NCBI RefSeq assembly: GCF_016907515.1
Contig: NZ_JAFBBY010000001.1
Span: forward strand, 5,084,001-5,148,000
Origin: Nocardioides nitrophenolicus
GTDB taxonomy: Bacteria; Actinomycetota; Actinomycetes; Propionibacteriales; Nocardioidaceae
Length of the DNA stretch: 64,000 nt
Direction of reading: 5' to 3'
Part shown: piece by piece, positions 52,387 through 61,599 of the stretch
Position numbering within the stretch: position 1 is the stretch's first letter
Layout: every line of letters begins with the position of its first letter
Translations under genes and position numbers: made by a program
Notes under the pieces: generated by a model
The model's input: only the letters and a program-made list of their open reading frames with translations
Told to the model about the DNA's origin: nothing
Database searches by the model: none

Positions 52387-54777
52387 ATGGTGCGGGAACC
52401 ACTCAGGTGGGCGGGGGATGGGCCGACGGGAACCGTGGGCCAGTACTGGTCTGTCAGCCGACGAGGGAGCGCGAGAGCCGTGGGCCCCACATCCGATGCC
52501 GCGTCGCGCTCGTCCCGGGTAGCCGTGGCCGAGCGCGTGGTCGCGTACGCGTCGTGGGCCTGGCTGATCGTCGGCCTGGCCGCCAACCAGGTCGCGCAGT
52601 CCGCGATCCACGTCAACAGCCAGGCTGTCCTCCTGACGACGCTCACCATCTTCTTCCCCATGCTGCTGCTGCGCCTCGCCCTGGCGGCGTGGCTGTACCC
52701 CGAGCGCAGGCGCGGGTTGCTCCTGCTGCTGGCGGCGGTGCTCGCGTGGTCGCTGGGCTCGATGTCGGTCAACGCCGAGAGCGCGGTGACCCGGCCGCAT
52801 TTCCCGGCGCCGGCCGAGTGGCTCTTCCTGGCCTCCTATCTCGGCATGGCCGGCTACCTGATGCTCGACGTGGACCGACGCCAGCAGCGCCAGACCCGCG
52901 GGTGGCTGGACATCGCGGTGATCTGCGGCGCGACCTCCTGTGTGGCCTCGCTGCTCCTCGTGACCCCGATCCAGCTGGCGTCGGGCCAGGAGGGCGTGCC
53001 CCTGCTCCTGGCGCTCATCTACCCGTTGGCCGACATGGTCCTGGCCCTGGCCGTCTTCGGTCAGTGGCTGCTGCAGGCGCGCAGCGACCGGCGCAAGAGC
53101 GTGATGCTCGTGATCGCCTTCACCCTGCTCGCCTGCGCCGACTCGGGGTTCGCGCTGCAGGCCTCGGCGCGCACCTACGACTTCGCCAACGCCAGCAACG
53201 CGCTGTGGGGAGGCGCCTTCGCGCTGCTGGTCGCGGCCGCCTGTCGGCCGCCTCAGTCGCTGATCAGGAAGGTGCCGAAGGCCGCGGGCACCGCTGTTCT
53301 CGTGAGCGCCGGCGTGGTGGCCACGGCGGTGCTGATGATCCGCCCTGACGAGTCGCTGGCCTACTACACCCTGCCGCCGGCGCTGCTCACCATGGTCACC
53401 GTGGCGTGGCGGATGGGGCTGGCGCTCAAGGACGCCAACCGGGCCACCGAGGCGTTCGCGCTGTCGCGGACCGACGACCTGACCAAGCTGCCGAACCGCC
53501 GGGCCGTGCGGGTCCGGCTCGAGGACGGACTGCAGGACCACAAGCCGCTCGCCCTGATGCTGCTCGACCTCGACGGGTTCAAGGAGATCAACGACGGGCT
53601 CGGCCACCACGTCGGCGACACGGTGCTGCGCCTGGTCGCGGTCCGGATGCGTGAGGCGGTCGACCCCCACCACATGGTGGCTCGGCTCGGCGGCGACGAG
53701 TTCGCGATCATCCTGGCTGCCGACGACGAGATCGAACTGCTCGAGATCGCCCACCAGGTCCTGCGCGACCTCGCGAAGCCGATCGCCGTCGAGGGCATCG
53801 AGATCTCCCCGTCCGGCTCGATCGGCATCACCGTCGCGCTCGCCGACGACCCCGACAGCGGCGAGATGCTGCGCCGCGCGGACGTCGCGATGTACCAGGC
53901 GAAGAACGCCGGCATGGGCGCGGCGCTGTACGACGCCGAGCTCGACGAGTTCTCCCGCTCGCGGCTGCAGCTGGCCGAGGAGCTGCGCAAGGGGATAGCC
54001 GACGGCCAGATCGAGGTCTGGTACCAGCCGCAGCTCGACGTCGCGACGATGCGGATCTCCGGTGTGGAGGCCTTGGTCCGCTGGCGGCACCCGGTCCAGG
54101 GCGTGATCAGCCCGGTCTCCTTCCTCCCGGCGGCGCGCCGGGCCGGACTGATGCCGACGCTGTCGGCGGTCGTCGCCCGGCAGGCCGTGCGCGACCACCA
54201 CCGGCGCCTGCAGGCCGGCCTGGACCTGCGGGTCGCGGTCAACTGCGCGCCGACCGAGCTGCTCAGCCAGGCCTTCCTGCCGCAGCTCTACGCCGCGATG
54301 GACGAGAGTGGCGTCCCCGCCGAGGGCGTGGTGCTCGAGGTCACCGAGGACTCCTTCCTCGGGGACCCGCAGCACACCCGCGACGTGCTCCAGGACCTGC
54401 GCAGCCACGGCGTGCAGGTCTCGATCGACGACTACGGCACCGGCTTCTCCTCGCTGACCTACCTGCGCAACCTGCCGGTCCAGGAGCTCAAGATCGACCG
54501 CTCGCTGGTCCGCAATGTGTCGGCCGACAGCCGCAGCCGGATGATCGTCGCCTCCACCATCCAGCTGGCCCACGCGCTGGACATGCGCATCGTGGCCGAA
54601 GGAGTCGAGAACGCCGCCGATCTGGAGGTGCTGATCGAGATGGGGATCGACACCGTCCAGGGCTACCACCTGGCCAGCCCGATGCCGGCCGTGGAGATGG
54701 AGCGCTGGGTGCGCGACTGGACGCCGCAGGCCCTCACCCGCGCTCTGCACCTGTCGGCTGCCAAGATGGACCCGTGA
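52387..54777 (+). CDS. membrane-bound GGDEF-EAL protein (c-di-GMP turnover)
   Basis: Up to 796 residues. The N-terminal half (about 50-340) has eight to ten membrane segments and no recognised sensor motif. A diguanylate cyclase domain follows (DDLTKLPNRRAV, LDLDGFKEINDGLGHHVGD, RLGGDEFAII), with an intact GGDEF motif. It is joined to an EAL phosphodiesterase domain (GVEALVRWRHP, VLEVTED, IDDYGTGFSSL, LKIDRSLV, VAEGVEN), also with key acidic residues. It could therefore both make and break cyclic di-GMP. The start is uncertain: ATG 52387, GTG 52438 or GTG 52480. The next gene overlaps by four bases. Confidence 0.9.
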   Translation: MVREPLRWAGDGPTGTVGQYWSVSRRGSARAVGPTSDAASRSSRVAVAERVVAYASWAWLIVGLAANQVAQSAIHVNSQAVLLTTLTIFFPMLLLRLALAAWLYPERRRGLLLLLAAVLAWSLGSMSVNAESAVTRPHFPAPAEWLFLASYLGMAGYLMLDVDRRQQRQTRGWLDIAVICGATSCVASLLLVTPIQLASGQEGVPLLLALIYPLADMVLALAVFGQWLLQARSDRRKSVMLVIAFTLLACADSGFALQASARTYDFANASNALWGGAFALLVAAACRPPQSLIRKVPKAAGTAVLVSAGVVATAVLMIRPDESLAYYTLPPALLTMVTVAWRMGLALKDANRATEAFALSRTDDLTKLPNRRAVRVRLEDGLQDHKPLALMLLDLDGFKEINDGLGHHVGDTVLRLVAVRMREAVDPHHMVARLGGDEFAIILAADDEIELLEIAHQVLRDLAKPIAVEGIEISPSGSIGITVALADDPDSGEMLRRADVAMYQAKNAGMGAALYDAELDEFSRSRLQLAEELRKGIADGQIEVWYQPQLDVATMRISGVEALVRWRHPVQGVISPVSFLPAARRAGLMPTLSAVVARQAVRDHHRRLQAGLDLRVAVNCAPTELLSQAFLPQLYAAMDESGVPAEGVVLEVTEDSFLGDPQHTRDVLQDLRSHGVQVSIDDYGTGFSSLTYLRNLPVQELKIDRSLVRNVSADSRSRMIVASTIQLAHALDMRIVAEGVENAADLEVLIEMGIDTVQGYHLASPMPAVEMERWVRDWTPQALTRALHLSAAKMDP

Positions 54778-55457
54778 ACGCCGCCCCCCTCCGCTTCGTG
54801 CTCGACCCGCTCGGCGAGGAGCTGGCCGCGGCGCTCCGGTGCGAGGCCGATGTGTTCTTGGAGCGCTACGGCAACACCGCCGCCGAGTTCGAGGTCGAGT
54901 ACGGCCCCTACCTTGACGCCACCGGGTTCATGACCGTGCTCGACGAGGACGACGAGGCGGTGGCGACGGCACGGTTCATCGAGTTCGGCCCGGCCGGGCT
55001 GAAGACCCTCAACGACCTCTCCCGTCCGCCGTGGGGTGTCGACGGCCTGCGCTCGGCGCGGGCGGCCGGCGTCGACCCCGAGCGCACCTGGGACATCGCG
55101 ACCGTCGCGGTGCGCCCCGGCGCCGGCCGGGAGGGACTGTGCGCGGCCGCGCTCTACCACGGCATCGTGACCGCGGCCTTCGCCAACGACATCGAGTTCG
55201 TCGTGATGATCATGGACTCCTACCCACGGCAGCTGCTGACGGCGCTGGGCATGCAGACCCAGGTGCTCCCGGGCACCGTCACCGGGGAGTACCTCGGCTC
55301 CCCGAGCAGCACGCCGCTGTGGGCCAATCTGCACCGCATGTTCGAGCGCCAGCGCCACGAGGACCCCGACGCGTACCGCCTGATCTTCCAGGGCGCGGGG
55401 CTCGACGGCATCGCGCTGCCGACCGACTGGCGCCGGCGCGCGTCCTCGGACCGGTGA
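54774..55457 (+). CDS. GNAT/autoinducer-synthase-like protein
   Basis: A 227-residue soluble protein, function uncertain. The order Arg/Phe (LRCEADVFLERYGN), acidic block EFEVEYGPYLDATGFM and VLDEDDEAVATARFIEFG resembles the N-terminal layout of LuxI-type and FeeM-type N-acyl synthases within the GNAT superfamily. TWDIATVAVRPGAGREGLCAAALYHGIVTAAF is the likely acyl-donor-binding strand and loop, and VVMIMDSYPRQLLTALGM follows as in GNAT proteins. The GTG start overlaps the GGDEF-EAL stop (GTGA), so the two are made together. A signal-molecule synthase is possible; a plain acyltransferase is as likely. Confidence 0.6.
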   Translation: MNAAPLRFVLDPLGEELAAALRCEADVFLERYGNTAAEFEVEYGPYLDATGFMTVLDEDDEAVATARFIEFGPAGLKTLNDLSRPPWGVDGLRSARAAGVDPERTWDIATVAVRPGAGREGLCAAALYHGIVTAAFANDIEFVVMIMDSYPRQLLTALGMQTQVLPGTVTGEYLGSPSSTPLWANLHRMFERQRHEDPDAYRLIFQGAGLDGIALPTDWRRRASSDR

Positions 55458-55473
55458 ACCGCGCCCGACCCGG

Positions 55474-57075
55474 CTACACGGTGAGGTGGATGAGCGTCGG
55501 TCCGGGTGCGTCCAGCGCCGCGCCGACCAGGGCGCCGAGCTCGTCGACGCCCGCGGCCCGCACCCCGCGAGCCCCGAACGCGCGCGCCAACGCGGCGAAG
55601 TCGGGCGCGGTGAGGTCGACGGCCAGGGGCGGGATCGAGCGCTCCAGCATCTGCTCCCGGATCTCGGCGTAGCCGCCGTTGTCGACCACCACGACCGGCA
55701 GCGACAGGCCCAGCTCGACCGCGGTCATCAGCTCCTGCACGGTGAACATGACGGCGCCGTCGCCGACCACCGCGACCACCGCGCGCTCCGGGGCGGCCAC
55801 CTTGGCGCCGATCGCGGCGGGCAGGCCGTAGCCGAGGGTGGCGTAGCCGGTGGGGTAGAGCAGCCGGTGCGCCGGCGTCATCGGCCAGTGGTGCACCGTG
55901 CCGTAGTAGGTCACCTGCGAGCTGTCGCCGGCCACGACCGCGTCCGGCGGCACCACCGCGCGCAGCTCGTGCTGGATCCGCGCCCACGGGCCGGCGTCGC
56001 GCTCGGCGCCCGCGAGCACCCGCGCGCGCAGGCCCGGATCCGGCTGCCGTACGACGCCCGCCGCGCGCAGCCGATCCGCCAGCGCGGCCAGGAACACGGC
56101 CGCGTCGCTGTGGACGGGCAGGTCCGCCGGCAGGTTCTTGTGCAGCTGACCGGGGTCGATGTCGACCCGGACGACCAGCCGCCCGGCCCCACCGGGCGCG
56201 ACCACGCCGCCCCACAGGTCGGAGTCGCCGAGCTCGCTGCCGACGACGAGCAGCACGTCGGCCTCGTCGAGCACGGCGTGCGCCTCGGGCAACCGCACCG
56301 ACGCGCCGAGCGCGCCGGGGTGCGCCTCGTCGACCACGCCCTTGCCGTTGACGGTCGTGAGCACCGGGATGCCGAGGTCGAGCAGGGCCGCCAGCTCGGT
56401 CGCGGCGCCGCGGGCGCCCCCGCCGGCGAGCAGCAGTGGCCGAGCGGCCGCCCCGAGCAGCCGGGCCACCCGGGCGACGGTCTCGACGGCCGGCCCGGGC
56501 GGCGGTCCGGGCGCCCGGACGGGACACGGCCGACGGCTCCACGATCCCTCGAGCACGTCGACCGGCACCTCGAGGTGGACCGGCCGCGGCCGCGTGGTGC
56601 GGAAGCCGTCGAACAGGTCCGCGAGCGCCTCGGGGATCTCGTCGGCGGACTCGACGCGGAGGCTGCGAGCGCACACCGAGCCGACGGTGGCCTGCTGGTC
56701 GCGCATCTCGTGCAGCCAGCCGATGTCGGCGCCGACGGTGCCCCGCACCGGGCCGGGGGAGACCGCGAGCACCGGCACCGAGTCGGCGTACGACGTCGCG
56801 AGGGCGGTCACCGCGTTGGTGATGCCGGGCCCGGAGGTGGTGACGAGGACGCCGGGGCGGCCGGAGGTGCGGGCGTAGCCGTCGGCGGCGTACCCGGCTC
56901 CCTGCTCGTGGCGCGGGAGCACGTGGCGGATGCCGGATCCGGCGAGGTGCCGGTAGATCTCCAGGCTGTGGGTGCCGGGGATGCCGAAGACGTCACGGAC
57001 GCCCTGGGCGCGGAGCGCGTCGACGACCGCGGCGCCCCCGGTGGTCCGGTCGTGGTCCCGCAACACATTCGTCAC
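55474..57075 (-). CDS. thiamine-diphosphate-dependent decarboxylase (acetolactate synthase-like, possibly 5-guanidino-2-oxopentanoate decarboxylase)
   Basis: A 533-residue enzyme of the pyruvate-oxidase/acetolactate-synthase family. The N-terminal domain has VFGIPGTHSLEIYRHL and the cofactor-activating Glu in RHEQGAGYAADGYAR (about 57). The C-terminal TPP domain has GDGAVMFTVQELMTA and DNGGYAEI. The overall pattern, including GIPGTHSLE, resembles AruI-type 5-guanidino-2-oxopentanoate decarboxylases more than biosynthetic IlvB, and no regulatory subunit gene is adjacent. It is divergent from glnA2 with overlapping -10 elements; the GTG start lies six bases after TAGTGT. Confidence 0.85.
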   Translation of the reverse strand: MTNVLRDHDRTTGGAAVVDALRAQGVRDVFGIPGTHSLEIYRHLAGSGIRHVLPRHEQGAGYAADGYARTSGRPGVLVTTSGPGITNAVTALATSYADSVPVLAVSPGPVRGTVGADIGWLHEMRDQQATVGSVCARSLRVESADEIPEALADLFDGFRTTRPRPVHLEVPVDVLEGSWSRRPCPVRAPGPPPGPAVETVARVARLLGAAARPLLLAGGGARGAATELAALLDLGIPVLTTVNGKGVVDEAHPGALGASVRLPEAHAVLDEADVLLVVGSELGDSDLWGGVVAPGGAGRLVVRVDIDPGQLHKNLPADLPVHSDAAVFLAALADRLRAAGVVRQPDPGLRARVLAGAERDAGPWARIQHELRAVVPPDAVVAGDSSQVTYYGTVHHWPMTPAHRLLYPTGYATLGYGLPAAIGAKVAAPERAVVAVVGDGAVMFTVQELMTAVELGLSLPVVVVDNGGYAEIREQMLERSIPPLAVDLTAPDFAALARAFGARGVRAAGVDELGALVGAALDAPGPTLIHLTV

Positions 57076-57081
57076 GGGTCG

Positions 57082-57087
57082 ACACTA
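57082..57087 (-). promoter_or_regulatory. -10 element of the thiamine decarboxylase gene
   Basis: TAGTGT on the minus strand, six bases before the GTG at 57075. It shares two base pairs with the opposite-facing glnA2 -10 element. Confidence 0.5.
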
Positions 57088-57091
57088 GGCT
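57086..57091 (+). promoter_or_regulatory. -10 element of glnA2
   Basis: TAGGCT, six bases before the ATG at 57098. It overlaps the divergent -10 element at 57082-57087 by two base pairs. Confidence 0.5.
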
Positions 57092-57097
57092 GCGGCC

Positions 57098-58438
57098 ATG
57101 GGTAAGCAAGAGGACTTCGTCCTGCGCGCTCTCGAGGAGCGAGACGTCCGGTTCGTGCGGCTGTGGTTCACCGACGTGCTGGGCTTCCTCAAGTCCGTGG
57201 CCGTGGCGCCGGCCGAGCTGGAGGGCGCCTTCTCCGAGGGCATCGGGTTCGACGGCTCGGCGATCGAGGGCTTCGCGCGGGTCTACGAGGCCGACATGCT
57301 GGCCCTGCCCGACCCGACCACCTTCCAGATCCTGCCCTGGCGCAGCACCGAGGGACCGGCCACGGCGCGGATGTTCTGCGACATCGTGATGCCCGACGGA
57401 TCCGCGTCGTACGCCGACCCGCGCAACGTCCTCAAGCGGACCCTCGGCAAGGCGGCCGAGCAGGGGTTCACCTTCTACACCCATCCCGAGATCGAGTTCT
57501 ACCTGTTCAAGGACGAGCCGCGCTCGGGCGACGAGCCGGTCCCGATCGACCGCAGCGGCTACTTCGACCACGCCGCCCACTCCCACGGCTCCGACTTCCG
57601 CCGCGAGGCGATCACCATGCTCGAGGCGATGGGCATCTCGGTGGAGTTCAGCCACCACGAGGGCGGCCCGGGCCAGCAGGAGATCGACCTGAGGTACGCC
57701 GACGCGCTGACCACCGCCGACAACATCATGACCTTCCGCACCGTCATCCGCGAGGTCGCGCTGAGCCAGGGGATCTGGGCGACCTTCATGCCCAAGCCGT
57801 TCACCACCCACCCGGGCTCGGGCATGCACACCCACCTCTCCCTGTTCGAGGGCGACCAGAACGCCTTCTACGAGGCGGGCGCGGAGTACCAGCTCTCCAG
57901 GACCGGGCGCCAGTTCATCGCCGGCATCCTGCGCCACGCCAGCGAGATCAGCGTGGTGACCAACCAGTGGGTCAACTCCTACAAGCGGATGATGTTCGGC
58001 GGCGAGGCGCCGTCGTACATCTGCTGGGGACACAACAACCGCTCCGCCATGGTCCGGGTGCCGATGTACAAGCCGATGAAGGGCCAGTCGACCCGGGTCG
58101 AGCTGCGCACCATCGACTCGGCCTGCAACCCCTATCTCGCCTACGCCGCCGTGCTGGCCGCGGGCCTGAAGGGCATCGAGAACGACTACGAGCTGCCGCG
58201 CGAGGCCGAGGACGACGTGTGGGCCCTCACCGAGCGTGAGCGGCGCAGCCTCGGCATCGAGCCGCTGCCCAAGAGCCTGCACGAGGCGATCGTGGTCGCC
58301 GAGCACTCCGAGCTGCTCGCCGAGACGCTGGGGGAGCAGGTCTTCGACTACTTCCTGCGCAACAAGCGCGCCGAGTGGGACGAGTACCGCGGGCAGGTCT
58401 CCGCCTTCGAGCGCGACCGGATGCTCCCGGTCCTGTAG
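57098..58438 (+). CDS. glnA2: glutamine synthetase, GlnA2 type
   Basis: A 446-residue type I-alpha glutamine synthetase. Metal and substrate motifs are present: GFDGSAIEGF (about 50-59), HPEIEFYLF, HEGGPGQQEIDLRYAD, KPFTTHPGSGMHTHLSLF (about 233-250) and NNRSAMVRVP. It lacks the extra loop and the adenylylation-site tyrosine region of the longer GlnA1 type. In mycobacteria glnA2 is likewise followed by glnE. The next gene, ten bases downstream, is glnE, whose target is probably a separate GlnA1. Confidence 0.94.
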   Translation: MGKQEDFVLRALEERDVRFVRLWFTDVLGFLKSVAVAPAELEGAFSEGIGFDGSAIEGFARVYEADMLALPDPTTFQILPWRSTEGPATARMFCDIVMPDGSASYADPRNVLKRTLGKAAEQGFTFYTHPEIEFYLFKDEPRSGDEPVPIDRSGYFDHAAHSHGSDFRREAITMLEAMGISVEFSHHEGGPGQQEIDLRYADALTTADNIMTFRTVIREVALSQGIWATFMPKPFTTHPGSGMHTHLSLFEGDQNAFYEAGAEYQLSRTGRQFIAGILRHASEISVVTNQWVNSYKRMMFGGEAPSYICWGHNNRSAMVRVPMYKPMKGQSTRVELRTIDSACNPYLAYAAVLAAGLKGIENDYELPREAEDDVWALTERERRSLGIEPLPKSLHEAIVVAEHSELLAETLGEQVFDYFLRNKRAEWDEYRGQVSAFERDRMLPVL

Positions 58439-58448
58439 GGACGGCAGC

Positions 58449-61376
58449 GTGAACCGGGCGTCGCAGCGCACCGAGCTGCTCCGGCTCGGCTTCGTCGACC
58501 TCGACCGGGCGGTCGCGCACCTCGACCAGCTCGGGCCGGGGGCCACCGACCTGCTCGCGCTGCTGGGCCGCACCGCCGACCCGGACGCCGCGCTCCACGG
58601 ACTGGTCCGCCTCGCCGACGCCGCGGAGCCGGCCGGCGAGCGGGCCGAGCTGCTGCGGGCGGTCCGCGACGACGAGGGCACGGCGATGCGCCTGCTCTGC
58701 GTGCTCGGCGCCAGCGCGGCGCTCGCCGACCACCTGGCCGGCCATCCGGGGCAGTGGCGCGAGCTGGCCGACCCGTCGCTGGGCTCGACCCGACCCGCGG
58801 CCTGGGCGGTCCGTGCCGCGCTGATCGAGGCGGTGCGCGGCCGGCCCGACCGCGAGGCGGTCGACGCGCTGCGGGTGGAGTACCGCCGCCATCTGCTGCG
58901 GCTCGCGGCCCGCGACCTGACCCACCATCTCGGGGTCGACGACGCCGCGGCCGAGCTGGCCGACCTCGCCGCCGGGACCCTGGACGCCGCGCTGGTCGTG
59001 GCCCGGGAGCGGGTGGGGGAGCCCGCGGCCGGCGTACGGCTGGCGGTGGTGGCGATGGGCAAGTGCGGCGGCCACGAGCTCAACTACGTGTCCGACGTCG
59101 ACGTGCTCTTCGTCCACGAGGGCGACGAGCGGGTCGCGGCCCGGCTGGCCGCGCAGCTGATGCAGGTCTGTGGTGACCACACCGCCGAGGGCACCATCTG
59201 GCCGGTGGACGCCGCGCTGCGGCCGGAGGGCAAGGCGGGTCCGCTGAGCCGGACCCTGGCCAGCCACCAGAGCTACTACGAGCGCTGGGCCGAGCCGTGG
59301 GAGTTCCAGGCGCTGCTCAAGGCGCGTCCGGTGGCGGGCGACCTGGAGCTGGGCCGGGAGTTCGTGGCGATGGTCGCGCCGATGGTGTGGTCCGCGGCGG
59401 ACCGCGACGGCTTCGTCGACGCGGCGCGGGCGATGCGCCGCCGGGTCCTCGACCACATCCCGGCCCGGGAGGCCGAGCGCCAGCTCAAGCTCGGCGCGGG
59501 TGGGCTGCGCGACGTCGAGTTCGCGGTCCAGCTGCTCCAGCTGGTCCACGGCCGCGCCGACGAGTCGATCCGCCCGCCGACCACGCTGAGCGCGCTGGCC
59601 CGGCTCACCGAGGGCGGGTACGTCGGCCGCGAGGACGGCGAGGCGCTGCACCGGGCCTACGCCTTCCTGCGCCAGCTCGAGCACCGGATCCAGCTGCACC
59701 GGCTCCAGCGCACCCATGTGGTGCCCGCCGACGAGGCGGCGCTGCGCCGGCTCGGCCGCAGCCTCGGCTTCTTCAAGGAGTCGCAGAAGCAGCTCGAGGA
59801 CACCTGGCAGGCGCACCGCCGCGAGGTCAGCCGGCTGCACCAGAAGATCTTCTACCGCCCGCTGCTCACCGCCGTCGCGCGGATCGGCTCCGACGAGGTG
59901 CGGCTGTCCTCGGAGGCCGCCGGCGCCCGCCTCGCCGCGCTCGGGTACGCCGACCCGCGGGCCGCGCTGCGCAACCTGGAGGCGCTGACCAGTGGCGTGA
60001 GCCGCACCGCCGCCATACAGCGCACCCTGCTGCCCGCCCTGCTGCAGTGGTTCGCCGAGTGTCCCGACCCCGACGGCGGCCTGTTCGGCTTCCGGCGGAT
60101 CAGCGAGGCCCTCGGCCGCACCCCGTGGTACCTCTCCACGCTGCGCGACGAGGGCGAGGCCGCGGAGCGGCTGGCCCATCTGCTCGCCACCTCCCGCTAC
60201 TGCACCGACCTGCTCGAGCGCGAGCCGGCCGGCGTGCGGCTGCTCGGCGGCGACCTGCACCCGCTCGGCTCCGCCGCGCTCACCGACGAGATGCTGGCGA
60301 CGGGTCGGCGCCAGGAGGGCTTCGAGAAGGGCGTGCGCGCGGTGCGCGCCGTCCGCCGGCGCGAGCTGCTGCGGATCGCCGCCGGCGACGTGCTCGGGCT
60401 GATCGACGTCGCCGACGTCGGCTTCGCGCTCACCCGGCTCACCGACGCCACGCTCGAGGCCACGCTGCAGGGCGCGATCGAGTCGACCGCCCGGGCGCGA
60501 GGACTCGATCAGGCCCCGACCCGGCTCGCGGTCGTCGCGATGGGCCGCTACGGCGGCTTCGAGCTGTCCTACGGCAGCGACGCCGACGTGCTCTTCGTGC
60601 ACGACCCGGTCGAGGGCGCGGACGCCCACGAGGCGACGACCTTCGCGCGCCTGGTCGCCGAGGAGGTACGCCGGGTGCTCGCCGTCCCCGGCCCGGACCC
60701 GGCGCTCGTCGTCGACGCCGACCTGCGCCCGGAGGGCCGGCAGGGTCCGCTGGTCCGCACCCTCGACGCGTATGCCGCCTACTACGCCAAGTGGTCCCAC
60801 GTCTGGGAGGCCCAGGCGCTGCTGCGGGCCGACGCGGTCGTCGGCGACGCCGACCTGCGCGAGCGGTTCACCGCGCTCATCGACCCGCTGCGCTACCCGG
60901 CCGGTGGGCTCACCGACGACGACGTCCTCGAGGTGCGCCGGATCAAGGGCCGCGTCGACAAGGAGCGGCTCCCGCGCGGCGCCGATCCCGCGCTCCACCT
61001 CAAGCTCGGGCGCGGCGGGCTCGCCGACATCGAGTGGACGGTCCAGCTGCTGCAGCTGCGCCACGGCGCGCAGGTGCCCGGCCTGCGCACCACCCAGACC
61101 CTGGCCGCGTTGAGCGCCGCCGCCGAGGCCGAGCTGATCACCCACGACGACGCGCTCACCCTCGCCGCCTCCTGGCGGCTCGCCACCCGGGTCCGCAACG
61201 CGGTGCTGCTCGCCCGCGGCCGGGCCGGGGACGAGTTCCCGCGCGCGGTGCTGGAGCGTCGCGCCGTCGCGGGGATCCTCGGCTACCAGCTCACCGAGAC
61301 CGACCGCCTGCTCGACGACTACCTGCGGGTGACCCGGCACGCGCACGCCGTGGTCGACCGGGTCTTCTGGGAGTGA
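58449..61376 (+). CDS. glnE: bifunctional glutamine synthetase adenylyltransferase/adenylyl-removing enzyme
   Basis: A 975-residue GlnE with two nucleotidyltransferase domains. The first, deadenylylase, has LAVVAMGKCGGHELNYVSD and DVDVLFV near residue 200. The second, adenylylating, has LAVVAMGRYGGFELSYGSD and ADVLFV near residue 697. Each is followed by a helical domain. Both acidic metal-binding pairs are intact. It tunes glutamine synthetase activity to nitrogen supply through PII and glutamine. The GTG at 58449 is chosen because it lies ten bases after glnA2 and begins the conserved N-terminus; longer frames overlap glnA2. Confidence 0.95.
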   Translation: MNRASQRTELLRLGFVDLDRAVAHLDQLGPGATDLLALLGRTADPDAALHGLVRLADAAEPAGERAELLRAVRDDEGTAMRLLCVLGASAALADHLAGHPGQWRELADPSLGSTRPAAWAVRAALIEAVRGRPDREAVDALRVEYRRHLLRLAARDLTHHLGVDDAAAELADLAAGTLDAALVVARERVGEPAAGVRLAVVAMGKCGGHELNYVSDVDVLFVHEGDERVAARLAAQLMQVCGDHTAEGTIWPVDAALRPEGKAGPLSRTLASHQSYYERWAEPWEFQALLKARPVAGDLELGREFVAMVAPMVWSAADRDGFVDAARAMRRRVLDHIPAREAERQLKLGAGGLRDVEFAVQLLQLVHGRADESIRPPTTLSALARLTEGGYVGREDGEALHRAYAFLRQLEHRIQLHRLQRTHVVPADEAALRRLGRSLGFFKESQKQLEDTWQAHRREVSRLHQKIFYRPLLTAVARIGSDEVRLSSEAAGARLAALGYADPRAALRNLEALTSGVSRTAAIQRTLLPALLQWFAECPDPDGGLFGFRRISEALGRTPWYLSTLRDEGEAAERLAHLLATSRYCTDLLEREPAGVRLLGGDLHPLGSAALTDEMLATGRRQEGFEKGVRAVRAVRRRELLRIAAGDVLGLIDVADVGFALTRLTDATLEATLQGAIESTARARGLDQAPTRLAVVAMGRYGGFELSYGSDADVLFVHDPVEGADAHEATTFARLVAEEVRRVLAVPGPDPALVVDADLRPEGRQGPLVRTLDAYAAYYAKWSHVWEAQALLRADAVVGDADLRERFTALIDPLRYPAGGLTDDDVLEVRRIKGRVDKERLPRGADPALHLKLGRGGLADIEWTVQLLQLRHGAQVPGLRTTQTLAALSAAAEAELITHDDALTLAASWRLATRVRNAVLLARGRAGDEFPRAVLERRAVAGILGYQLTETDRLLDDYLRVTRHAHAVVDRVFWE

Positions 61377-61385
61377 ACGGGCCCT

Positions 61386-61440
61386 CCCGGCGCAGAAGAG
61401 GCGCCGGGCCGCGACCTCTGGGGGGGTCGGTCGCGGCCCG
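61386..61440 (+). terminator. terminator region after glnE, two overlapping hairpins
   Basis: Hairpin 1 is an eight-pair stem (61386-61393 with 61401-61408). Hairpin 2 is a 12-pair stem (61405-61416 with 61429-61440, 12-base loop). They share bases 61405-61408, so not both can be fully formed. The rest of the 61377-61599 gap shows no gene; a ribosome site GGAGG lies at its right end. Confidence 0.6.
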
Positions 61441-61599
61441 ACACCGCACATCATAGACACATCACCGGAACCTGTGGGGCAGAAGGGTGAGGTTGACCTG
61501 ACACGTGTCCACATTTCCCGGGCGGAGTCGCCGGGCTCACGCTGTTCAGGTACCTGTGACGAGCAGTAGCGTCTGGCGTACCGACTCCGGAGGTACGCC

